A stretch of 9,380 nucleotides of DNA from an uncultured Eubacteriales bacterium (GTDB taxonomy: Bacteria; Bacillota; Clostridia; Oscillospirales; CAG-382). The position numbers and the translations under genes are program-made. The stretch lies in NCBI GenBank assembly GCA_900546385.1, contig URCT01000099.1, forward strand, positions 1-9,380. Reading direction: 5' to 3'. This document shows, piece after piece, positions 1-5,443 of this stretch. Position 1 is the first letter of the stretch, and each line of letters opens with the position of its first letter. The notes under the pieces are model-generated. The model saw nothing but the letters and a program-made list of their open reading frames with translations. It was not told where the DNA came from and made no database searches.

Positions 1-1
1 C

Positions 2-44
2 GGCTGCGCAAACGTTTTCAAACCAAAAAAGCGCTTGCACAGCC
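2..44 (-). terminator. Possible terminator hairpin after the zinc-ribbon gene
   Basis: Bases 2-14 and 32-44 form a 13-bp inverted repeat around a 17-base loop. Read on the minus strand, two of the pairs are G-U. It lies about 20 bases past the stop of the gene ending at 64, where a terminator would be expected. The T-rich stretch is in the loop, and the window ends before any trailing T-run could be seen, so the terminator role is only inferred. Confidence 0.4.
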
Positions 45-63
45 AGTAATATGAATGCACGGT

Positions 64-1218
64 TTAATGGTAGATACTAATGGCCTCTACATCATCCAAC
101 ATATCCTTCTCAAACAGCGTATTGATGCGTTTGACAGCGTCCTTGTCAAGCTCTATACCACTTTTCTGTGCAAGTTCAATCATTATCCGTCCAAAGTTGT
201 TTACTGTCTTTTCCCACTTTTCATCTTCGTCATCGTAATCGCTGTATTCTTCTTGTTCCAAATCGGAGACCGAGCAAAAATAGAACCATTCATTATCGTC
301 ATCATCCCAAGTAAATAGCCAGTAACTGCCGACACTTGCCCCATAGCTGTTTGCTCCGCTGAGATAAAGCGCAATATAGTCATATGGCTCTCCTTTATCA
401 TTTGTGCCCTCATAATAGTACACCTCACGCAATTTGAAGGAGGACGGGTCTTTCAGATTATCCACGGCGAACGCACTGCATTCTGCAGCAACGCTCTCGC
501 CCTTCACGGCCGGCTTTTCCTCTTCGCTTGCCTTTTCATAAGCCTTGGCATAGTCTCCGCGCGCACATAAGGTCGCCACCGATGCAAATGTATCCGAGGA
601 TACAAGCACGAGGGTCGCCAAAGCCGCGATAAGCACCACAACCACCGCGACGATCACCAAAGGCAACGCTTTGGATTTCCGTTTGGGAATACCCGGCGCG
701 CCATACGGCATAGCCGTCGGATTCATGGGATTTGCCGGGTTCATCGGATTCATGGGATTGCCTGTGTTGAACGAACCTGCCGGATCTGCCGCACCAAGCA
801 TCTGTCCGCAGCCGGGGCAGAATTTTTGACCTTCTTGCAGCAGCGTGCCGCAGTTCGGGCAAGTCGGCGCAGTCGCGTCGGCCGAAGCCTCACCGACCGG
901 CGCCGGATCGGTTTTGGGCGCACCGCAATTGGGACAAGCTGTCTGCCCCGGTAGCCACGGAGCGCCGCAATTGCGGCAAATATCGTTTGAAGTGCCGGTT
1001 TCGGGTATTTGCGCTTCACTTGTGTCTTGCTCTTGCGTGGTTACGGGAATTTCGCTGCCTTGCGTGTTTTCGGAAGCTCCGCTTTGTGTGTTTTCAGAAG
1101 CTGCGCCTTCAAGCGTTCCGCCGCTCTGCACGGCAGCGGACATTCCGTCCGTTTGCGTCACGCTTTCGGACGCTTCGCCGCCCTGCGCAAGCAATTCGTC
1201 TGTTTTGTTCTCTTCCAT
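64..1218 (-). CDS. Double zinc-ribbon, single-pass membrane protein with extracellular C-terminal domain
   Basis: A 384-residue protein of unknown specific role. The N-terminal ~78 residues are acidic, Ser/Thr/Gln-rich and probably disordered. Two CxxC...CxxC zinc ribbons follow (C81, C84, C95, C98 and C120, C123, C134, C137), then an Asn-Pro-Met repeat linker (~154-170). A basic KRKSK patch (179-183) precedes one membrane helix (~185-207), and a ~175-residue C-terminal domain follows, rich in Tyr, Asp and Glu. By the positive-inside rule the ribbons are cytosolic and the C-terminal domain is outside. The ATG at 1218 is chosen over the adjacent in-frame TTG at 1221 because GGAGG at 1226-1230 then sits 7 bases upstream. 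It has its own promoter (1274-1302). Zinc-ribbon membrane proteins of this layout are common in Clostridia and usually uncharacterised. The zinc-ribbon and membrane calls are firm; a signalling or envelope-monitoring job would be speculation. Confidence 0.9.
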   Translation of the reverse strand: MEENKTDELLAQGGEASESVTQTDGMSAAVQSGGTLEGAASENTQSGASENTQGSEIPVTTQEQDTSEAQIPETGTSNDICRNCGAPWLPGQTACPNCGAPKTDPAPVGEASADATAPTCPNCGTLLQEGQKFCPGCGQMLGAADPAGSFNTGNPMNPMNPANPMNPTAMPYGAPGIPKRKSKALPLVIVAVVVVLIAALATLVLVSSDTFASVATLCARGDYAKAYEKASEEEKPAVKGESVAAECSAFAVDNLKDPSSFKLREVYYYEGTNDKGEPYDYIALYLSGANSYGASVGSYWLFTWDDDDNEWFYFCSVSDLEQEEYSDYDDEDEKWEKTVNNFGRIMIELAQKSGIELDKDAVKRINTLFEKDMLDDVEAISIYH

Positions 1219-1243
1219 CAAAGTTCCTCCTTTATGTAACCGT

Positions 1244-1255
1244 TTAACCGGTTAA
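1244..1255. promoter_or_regulatory. 12-bp perfect palindrome, candidate operator in the zinc-ribbon gene leader
   Basis: TTAACCGGTTAA reads identically on both strands. It lies about 13-24 bases downstream of the predicted transcription start and upstream of the ribosome site, where a repressor could block elongation or initiation. A central CG in an AT-flanked palindrome is typical of LacI-family operators, but no such regulator is encoded here. The AACCGGTT core recurs at 8327-8334. Confidence 0.45.
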
Positions 1256-1258
1256 CGT

Positions 1259-1288
1259 TTTATGTGTATTATCAATATACCACATAAA
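1259..1288. promoter_or_regulatory. 8-bp inverted repeat spanning the -10 box of the zinc-ribbon gene
   Basis: TTTATGTG (1259-1266) and CACATAAA (1281-1288) are perfect reverse complements separated by 14 bases that contain the -10 element. A dimeric regulator binding here would cover the core promoter. No regulator is assigned. Confidence 0.35.
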
Positions 1289-1302
1289 GCGCGATTTGTC
1301 AA
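1274..1302 (-). promoter_or_regulatory. Sigma-A promoter of the zinc-ribbon gene
   Basis: On the minus strand, TTGACA (1297-1302) is followed after exactly 17 bases by TATATT (1274-1279). That is a perfect -35 and a one-mismatch -10. Predicted start is near 1267, giving a leader of about 49 bases. Another TTGACAAAT at 1339-1347, in the opposite orientation, forms a 9-bp inverted repeat with ATTTGTCAA at 1294-1302 over the -35. Confidence 0.85.
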
Positions 1303-1370
1303 CACTTTTACACAAATCGAAAGCAAAACAGAGCGTTTTTGACAAATTCAAACACTTTTCAAGCAAACAT

Positions 1371-1413
1371 AAAGCTGCCGGCTTCACTTATGAAAAGCAA
1401 AACCGACAGCTTT
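1371..1413 (-). terminator. Probable terminator hairpin after the 40-residue peptide gene
   Basis: Bases 1371-1381 and 1403-1413 pair as an 11-bp stem. The one imperfect pair is G-U on the minus-strand transcript but C-A on the plus strand, so the stem is more stable for minus-strand RNA. It starts about 12 bases past the stop at 1426. The trailing T-run is weak and interrupted. The remaining bases of the 1219-1425 gap hold the zinc-ribbon promoter and nothing else recognisable. Confidence 0.5.
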
Positions 1414-1425
1414 TATCGTAAATTT

Positions 1426-1548
1426 TTATTCAAACATAGCGTCCGAATCCAACACGGCATCGTCATACGCCGGTGCTGTGGCCGAGGTCAAAAGATTATC
1501 TGCAGAAACCGCAACAAATTCCATTTCGGGAGACAGATACTGTTTCAT
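1426..1548 (-). CDS. 40-residue peptide with YxxP-type N-terminus, downstream of the secreted repeat protein
   Basis: A small gene encoding 40 residues. It begins MKQYLSPEMEF and ends with an acidic tail, DAVLDSDAMFE. There is no signal peptide, membrane segment or Cys. Support for translation is an ATG at 1548 with AAAGGAGG at 1557-1564, 8 bases upstream. That site overlaps the stop of the preceding gene by one base, and the 15-base gap suggests translational coupling. A hairpin follows the stop. The order is hydrophobic, leader-like N-terminus (Y4, P7, M9), then Asp-Asn-Leu-Leu-Thr-Ser, then a Thr/Ala/Asp-rich C-terminus. The YxxP pattern resembles leaders of lasso-peptide precursors recognised by RRE proteins, but no modifying enzyme is present, so a RiPP role is only a possibility. 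Short Clostridial proteins of this look are usually hypothetical. The coding call is fairly strong; the function is unknown. Confidence 0.75.
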   Translation of the reverse strand: MKQYLSPEMEFVAVSADNLLTSATAPAYDDAVLDSDAMFE

Positions 1549-1556
1549 GTACGCAA

Positions 1557-1564
1557 CCTCCTTT
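1557..1564 (-). promoter_or_regulatory. Ribosome binding site of the small peptide, overlapping the upstream stop
   Basis: AAAGGAGG on the minus strand is a near-perfect Shine-Dalgarno. Its first base is the last base of the TAA that ends the secreted repeat protein (1564-1566), and it lies 8 bases from the peptide ATG. This spacing argues that the peptide is a real, co-transcribed and probably well translated gene. Confidence 0.8.
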
Positions 1565-3879
1565 TATTCGGTGACAGTTTGACCGGCTTCGGCAAGGATC
1601 TTTTCGATATACGCCTCATTGGCGGTATACGCTTCCCCACCAGCCGCTTTGATAGCTTCAGCAACGTCTTTGACGCTCTTGAGGGAAAGGTCGCCATAAT
1701 AGTAAATCGAGCCGATACGGACATACGAACGAGCCGCAAGCGGCACAGCATACCGATTGGCATACGTCACACCGTTCGCGCTGTAGCTGCCGTCAAGGTT
1801 GGTCACAACGCCGGTAAAGTATACGCCGTCCTCTTCATAGGTGCCAAACGGTGTTTTGCCGTCCGGTGCGGCAATCAGCTTGTTGAGCGAACCGTCCTTC
1901 CTATAGTTTCTTGCTCCGACAAGCGTAAGACCGCCCTTCGTTTCGGCCACATACGCACCGCCGTCTTTTTCGGCTTTGATTTCCGCAATCTTCACTTCAT
2001 CGACCGCGTCGAGTGCCTTTTCTTCTAACAAATCGCCGCGCGCCACGATAAAGCCGCATTCATCAGCAATGTTTAACAGCGCATTGCCCATAAAGCCGCC
2101 GAAACGAATGCCGGACGGCACGCCCGTGCGGATGGAGTTGCTGTCAGAGGTGGTTACGGAAACGCTTGCTTCGGGTTTGTAGTAAACCGCAATGCTGCGG
2201 ATGTATAAGCCGTCAAGCGACGCATCGCCGCGTTCGAGACCAATGGTGTGCGCACTGGTGTTGAAGGTGTAGTTCACCGTCGTCCAAGTACCGGCCTTAG
2301 CCCACATTCTCTGCCATGCGGTATAGAAGCCGCACTGCAGGTTCCAGTTGGGATCCGGCTGCGGCAGAACCACACCGTAAAAATCCCGGTCTGCGTCGTT
2401 TTTGTTGCAGACGTCAAGGCAGATTGTCACATTGCCCTTGGGAAGCGGCGTATTTGCTTCATCGGTAAATTTGAAGGATTCGCCGTCCTCTGCCGCTACG
2501 ATAACGCCATAGGTGCCGTCGGCAAAGAGCGTTTTCTTTGCGCTTTCATCAAACATACGGGTGATATAGCCGCCGGCCGAAGAATTGGCCGCCGCAAGAC
2601 CCTTTACGGTGATATTTGCCAAACGGAACGTGTCGCTTTCGTTGCCGTTGTCAAAGTAAATTAACTGCCCCTTGTCGGTTTCTTCGGCAGGACGTGCCGC
2701 ATAGACCGGCTTTGGCGCATAGTAAACATACACGGAACGCACATAGGTGTCGCTCGGATCCCAGGTCGTTCTTGCAAAGCCGATGAGATTGGACGAAGCG
2801 TCAAACGTGTATTTTAACGTCGTCCAACTGCCAGCCACTGCCGCAACACCCTTCCAGTTGGTGTACACGCCGCACCAGGCATCCCAAGACGTGCTGCTCG
2901 GCTGTTTGGCTGCATAAAAGCTCTTGTTTGCAGCTGCCGCATTGTACATTTCCACACAGAACGTCAGCGTGCCGTCCAGCGCCTTGCCGTCTGCGTCTGT
3001 AAACGGATTGCCGTCCGCCGTCTTTACATACGGACCGTGCGTAGCACCGTTAAAAACGGCTTTGTCATTGTAGATGCCGCGCGTGACATAACCGTCCGCA
3101 TCACCGAAGGTGGTTTGCAGACCGTCCAAGGTCATGTTGTAAAGATTGATTCCGTCCGCCGCGTTGCCGTTGTCAAAGAAAACCAACGTACCGTCGGCCG
3201 TTTCGGCGGCAGGCGCGGAAACATATTTCGGTGTCGGCTTGTAGTAAACGTAAACCGCACGCACAAGACCCGGTGTTTCGTTCTGACCGCGTCCCATGCC
3301 GATCATCGTACTGGATGTGGGAAAACCGGTGAAGGTTAAGGTCGTCCACGCCTTGGAAGAAGTGCTTTTGTTTTGCCAAGAGGTGTACACCGGCCCCCAG
3401 TTTGCGCCGACACCCGGCTGCAAACGCATATCAAAATAGTTTTTGTTCGCATCGGCCGAGTTGTAAATTTCCGCGCAGAGAACGAGCGTGCCGTCCAAAG
3501 CATTCCCTTCCGAATCGGTAAACACCTCGCCTTCGGCCGGCACAACGGTCACCCCTTGGGTAAAGCCATTGTAGGTGGTCATGGAACGGGTCACATAACC
3601 ATCCGTCTCGCCGAAGGTCTCTGCCAGCGTCGCAAGCTTCATGTTGGTAAGCGAAACCGCATCGGCCGGATTGCCGTTGTCAAAAAAGACTAACGTGCCA
3701 TAGGCGGTGCTTTCTGCCGGTTTTGCCGCATAGGCCGCTTCGGAAAGCGATGCCATGGCCGCTTCGGTTACTTCCGCGGCAGGTTCCGGCATTTCCGGCT
3801 CAAAGGCCGACGCACTCCAAGCGAAGGCCGTCATGCAGAGCACCAATGCCAAAAGTTTTGCAAAACGGTTGTTTTTCAT
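1564..3879 (-). CDS. Secreted protein with three ~160-residue beta-rich repeats and a C-terminal module
   Basis: A 771-residue exported protein. Residues 1-25 form a signal peptide: basic MKNNRFAK, a hydrophobic core, and an SASA cleavage motif before Phe26. An Ala/Glu/Pro-rich linker leads to three homologous repeats (~60-213, ~228-388, ~402-568). Each opens with G-x-L-hydrophobic-x-FDNGN, has a GYVTR/GYITR motif, a central TWTT or SWTT motif, and closes with R-[AS]-hydrophobic-x-VYYxP. The pattern resembles a jelly-roll, ligand- or carbohydrate-binding fold. The C-terminal ~200 residues (572-771) carry GIRFGGFMG and CGFIVARGD, a module seen in other Clostridial secreted proteins. No catalytic motif, LPXTG or S-layer homology domain was seen. 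The start at 3879 is favoured over 4032 by GGGAGG 6 bases upstream, the signal peptide, and a promoter inside the longer reading frame. It has its own promoter and is co-transcribed with the 40-residue peptide gene. A carbohydrate or surface-binding role is inferred. Confidence 0.88.
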   Translation of the reverse strand: MKNNRFAKLLALVLCMTAFAWSASAFEPEMPEPAAEVTEAAMASLSEAAYAAKPAESTAYGTLVFFDNGNPADAVSLTNMKLATLAETFGETDGYVTRSMTTYNGFTQGVTVVPAEGEVFTDSEGNALDGTLVLCAEIYNSADANKNYFDMRLQPGVGANWGPVYTSWQNKSTSSKAWTTLTFTGFPTSSTMIGMGRGQNETPGLVRAVYVYYKPTPKYVSAPAAETADGTLVFFDNGNAADGINLYNMTLDGLQTTFGDADGYVTRGIYNDKAVFNGATHGPYVKTADGNPFTDADGKALDGTLTFCVEMYNAAAANKSFYAAKQPSSTSWDAWCGVYTNWKGVAAVAGSWTTLKYTFDASSNLIGFARTTWDPSDTYVRSVYVYYAPKPVYAARPAEETDKGQLIYFDNGNESDTFRLANITVKGLAAANSSAGGYITRMFDESAKKTLFADGTYGVIVAAEDGESFKFTDEANTPLPKGNVTICLDVCNKNDADRDFYGVVLPQPDPNWNLQCGFYTAWQRMWAKAGTWTTVNYTFNTSAHTIGLERGDASLDGLYIRSIAVYYKPEASVSVTTSDSNSIRTGVPSGIRFGGFMGNALLNIADECGFIVARGDLLEEKALDAVDEVKIAEIKAEKDGGAYVAETKGGLTLVGARNYRKDGSLNKLIAAPDGKTPFGTYEEDGVYFTGVVTNLDGSYSANGVTYANRYAVPLAARSYVRIGSIYYYGDLSLKSVKDVAEAIKAAGGEAYTANEAYIEKILAEAGQTVTE
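2176..3702 (-). repeat. Three divergent in-frame domain repeats in the secreted protein
   Basis: The repeats lie at about 3241-3702, 2716-3198 and 2176-2676. The best conserved segments encode FFDNGN or YFDNGN at the start and VYVYYKP, VYVYYAP or IAVYYKP at the end. The copies differ at most positions, so the duplications are old and maintained as domains rather than a recent tandem expansion. Confidence 0.85.
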
Positions 3880-3896
3880 AAAAATCCTCCCTTTTG

Positions 3897-3912
3897 ATCG
3901 ATACATATCGAT
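3897..3912. promoter_or_regulatory. 16-bp inverted repeat, candidate operator in the repeat-protein leader
   Basis: ATCGATA-CA-TATCGAT has two perfect 7-bp arms around a 2-base centre. It lies about 5-20 bases downstream of the predicted start and just before the ribosome site. The position fits a repressor operator; no regulator is assigned. Confidence 0.5.
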
Positions 3913-3922
3913 ACTTACATTA

Positions 3923-3951
3923 AGTATATTGCATTTTTGTCGAAAAGTCAA
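3923..3951 (-). promoter_or_regulatory. Sigma-A promoter of the secreted repeat protein / peptide unit
   Basis: On the minus strand, TTGACT (3946-3951) and TATACT (3923-3928) are separated by exactly 17 bases, each one mismatch from consensus. Predicted start is near 3916, leaving a leader of about 37 bases before the ATG at 3879. The transcript would begin downstream of the alternative start at 4032, which supports the shorter protein. Confidence 0.85.
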
Positions 3952-4005
3952 TGAAGGATTTTGACTGATGTTTTCACGATTTTGACCTTCGCTGCACCCG
4001 AACAG

Positions 4006-4050
4006 AAAAAACCGTCCCGCACCCTGCGTCAAGCAAGGTCGGGACGGGTT
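4006..4050 (-). terminator. Rho-independent terminator of the SHOCT membrane-protein gene
   Basis: On the minus strand, CCGTCCCG (4040-4047) pairs perfectly with CGGGACGG (4012-4019). Partial pairing continues inward, and the stem is followed directly by a run of six T (from the A-run 4006-4011). It begins about 25 bases after the stop of the gene ending at 4074. Confidence 0.9.
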
Positions 4051-4073
4051 TGCAAAAGCTGTTTGCGGATCGC

Positions 4074-5285
4074 TTATAAGCCGAGCAATCGATTTTTTCG
4101 CGCGGTGTACTCGCCTTCGGTAATCACGCCCTGTTCCAACAAGGTCTGCAAGCTCCGCAGCTGTGCGGAAACATCGACCGTTCGCGCAGGAGAAGCCGGT
4201 GCGGCTTGCGGAATCGGTGCGGTCGGTGCAGTCGGTGCAGTCGGTGCAGTCGGTGTGGTCGGTGCGACCACTACAGTCGGCGCGTCTGCATACAGAGAAA
4301 CCGGCACGGCTTCTGCGGTCGGCGTGGTTGGCTGAACCGACGCGTTTGACTGAATCGGTGCGTTTGACTGAATCGGTGCAGTTTGCTGAACCGGCGCGTT
4401 TGGCTGAACCGACGCAGTTTGTGCTATATCGGTCTGGTAAGACGGCACGGACGGCTGTGTCGGCGGTGTCGGCTGTATCGGCTGTGCCGGAGAAGGCGCG
4501 TAAGGTGCTTGATTCATGGGTGTGGACGATTGGGGCTGTGTGTTCGGTGCATAAGGCGGCATGGGCGGCTGCATAGGCGCGTGCGCAACTGTGCTCACCG
4601 GTTCAAACGTAACTTTGTTTGGCATATAAGCGGCAAAAATTAAGAGCATCTGTGCAGCAAACAAATTTACGCAGCTCAAAACGGCAAGCCAGTATGTATA
4701 CGGTGGAAAACGGTCGTACGAAAGATAATTTCCAAAACCGTCTGTGTAAGTTTTAAGCTCCACGCCCGCATAAACCATAATCAAACACAGTGCGACAAAA
4801 AAGAAAGCTGTGCCGCGGCCCATTGGACGCAAATTCTTAACAATCAATACCGCTAAAAAGAACCATATCAGAATGCTTAATTCGGAACGCACAAACCAAG
4901 TGAGATAATAATACCAGAAGCTGCCGTTTTTCGTGAATATTTCAGCAAGTGAGCATATCAGTGTACATAGTTCTGTGAAAGCCAAAACGCCCGAAAAAGT
5001 GACAAGAACGCCATGGTTTCTGCGAAAAGCCATACAAATAGCCCCAAAGACAAGCAGTATCACGCGTCCGGCAAGGCTCACCCAGTTTTCGACCGAATAG
5101 CGAGAGAACACCTCGGCCAGCGTTCTGCCATCCTCCGCATAAGAAGCCAACTGAGATAGTTCGAATACCACAACGTATAAGATCAAAAACACCCCAGCCA
5201 AAACAAACCACAGCTCGTTTTTCTTCTTCGGTCTTGCGTAATTCTGCGGCGGATATGCCGGATACGACGGATCGGTATAATTCAT
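4074..5285 (-). CDS. Six-helix membrane protein with Pro/Thr/Ala-rich tail and C-terminal SHOCT domain
   Basis: A 403-residue membrane protein. A Tyr/Pro-rich cytosolic N-terminus with a basic RPKKK patch precedes six hydrophobic segments (~25-45, 68-88, 93-117, 123-150, 157-176, 197-221). Basic residues after helices 2 and 4 (FRRN, KNLRPMGRG) fit both ends being inside. A ~145-residue low-complexity linker (~225-370) of Pro, Thr, Ala, Gln and Ser follows. The last ~32 residues, from DVSAQLRSLQ to the final LLGL, match the SHOCT pattern: leucine-rich helix, L-x-x-G-[VI]-I-T-x-x-E-[FY], basic end. SHOCT domains are usually C-terminal and are thought to mediate oligomerisation or binding. The ATG at 5285 is favoured over 5303 by AGGAGG 7 bases upstream. 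It has its own promoter and terminator, so it is monocistronic. The specific function is unknown; no transporter motif was recognised. Confidence 0.88.
   Translation of the reverse strand: MNYTDPSYPAYPPQNYARPKKKNELWFVLAGVFLILYVVVFELSQLASYAEDGRTLAEVFSRYSVENWVSLAGRVILLVFGAICMAFRRNHGVLVTFSGVLAFTELCTLICSLAEIFTKNGSFWYYYLTWFVRSELSILIWFFLAVLIVKNLRPMGRGTAFFFVALCLIMVYAGVELKTYTDGFGNYLSYDRFPPYTYWLAVLSCVNLFAAQMLLIFAAYMPNKVTFEPVSTVAHAPMQPPMPPYAPNTQPQSSTPMNQAPYAPSPAQPIQPTPPTQPSVPSYQTDIAQTASVQPNAPVQQTAPIQSNAPIQSNASVQPTTPTAEAVPVSLYADAPTVVVAPTTPTAPTAPTAPTAPIPQAAPASPARTVDVSAQLRSLQTLLEQGVITEGEYTARKNRLLGL
4216..4269. repeat. Six tandem 9-bp units encoding Thr-Ala-Pro repeats
   Basis: Units starting at 4216, 4225, 4234, 4243, 4252 and 4261 follow GGTGCAGTC; the three middle copies (4225-4251) are identical and the outer ones differ by one to three bases. 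Each unit is three codons, so copy-number change by slippage would keep the frame and only lengthen or shorten the tail before the SHOCT domain. Confidence 0.9.
4330..4419. repeat. Five tandem 18-bp units in the same tail
   Basis: Units start at 4330, 4348, 4366, 4384 and 4402, with the pattern GACTGAATCGGTGCGTTT and a few substitutions. They encode repeated six-residue blocks such as APIQSN. The frame is preserved, as for the 9-bp array nearby. Confidence 0.85.
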
Positions 5286-5314
5286 AAAAAGGCCTCCTAT
5301 CATTTGTTAACTAA

Positions 5315-5343
5315 ATTATACCGCACATATAATAATTTGTCGA
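5315..5343 (-). promoter_or_regulatory. Sigma-A promoter of the SHOCT membrane-protein gene
   Basis: On the minus strand, TCGACA (5338-5343) and a perfect TATAAT (5315-5320) are 17 bases apart. Predicted start is near 5308, giving a short leader of about 23 bases that contains the AGGAGG site. Confidence 0.85.
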
Positions 5344-5367
5344 CCTGTTTGAAAAAAATTTGTCGAC
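5334..5367. promoter_or_regulatory. Two direct copies of AATTTGTCGAC over and upstream of the -35
   Basis: Identical 11-mers lie at 5334-5344 and 5357-5367, offset by 23 bp (about two helical turns). The first covers the -35 of the membrane-protein promoter. The second extends to the palindrome TGTCGACA (5361-5368). A regulator binding both on one DNA face is plausible; none is identified. Confidence 0.4.
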
Positions 5368-5374
5368 AGCAAGC

Positions 5375-5414
5375 AAAAAAACGCGATTTTCCTTTTTGAA
5401 AACCGCGGTTTTTT
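5375..5414 (-). terminator. Strong rho-independent terminator of the sugar operon
   Basis: Bases 5375-5391 and 5398-5414 form a 17-bp stem with one mismatch and one G-U pair around a 6-base loop. On the minus strand it ends in a run of seven T. It closes the three-gene operon whose last stop is at 5444. The A/T symmetry means it may also work on the plus strand. Confidence 0.9.
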
Positions 5415-5443
5415 CGTTTTTTTAGATGTACTTACCGGATTGT

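Noticed and set aside
1339..1368. TTGACA on the plus strand as a plus-strand promoter
   Set aside because: No -10-like hexamer follows at 16-18 bases and no plus-strand gene starts nearby; it is better read as half of a dyad.
1339..2028. Plus-strand open frame of 229 codons, antisense to the secreted repeat protein
   Set aside because: It has no ribosome site, its product is basic and low-quality, and it overlaps a well-supported gene with signal peptide and promoter on the other strand.
3880..4032. N-terminal extension of the secreted repeat protein to the upstream ATG at 4032
   Set aside because: It would cross the predicted promoter and part of the neighbouring terminator and bury the signal peptide; the ATG at 3879 has a well-placed ribosome site.
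4216..4419. CRISPR-like array
   Set aside because: Units are 9 and 18 bp, contiguous without spacers, and lie in frame within a protein-coding gene.
4163..4576. Plus-strand open frame of 137 codons with repeated SVQSVQ-like residues
   Set aside because: The repetition is the shadow of the 9-bp and 18-bp arrays in the minus-strand membrane-protein gene; no ribosome site or promoter was seen.
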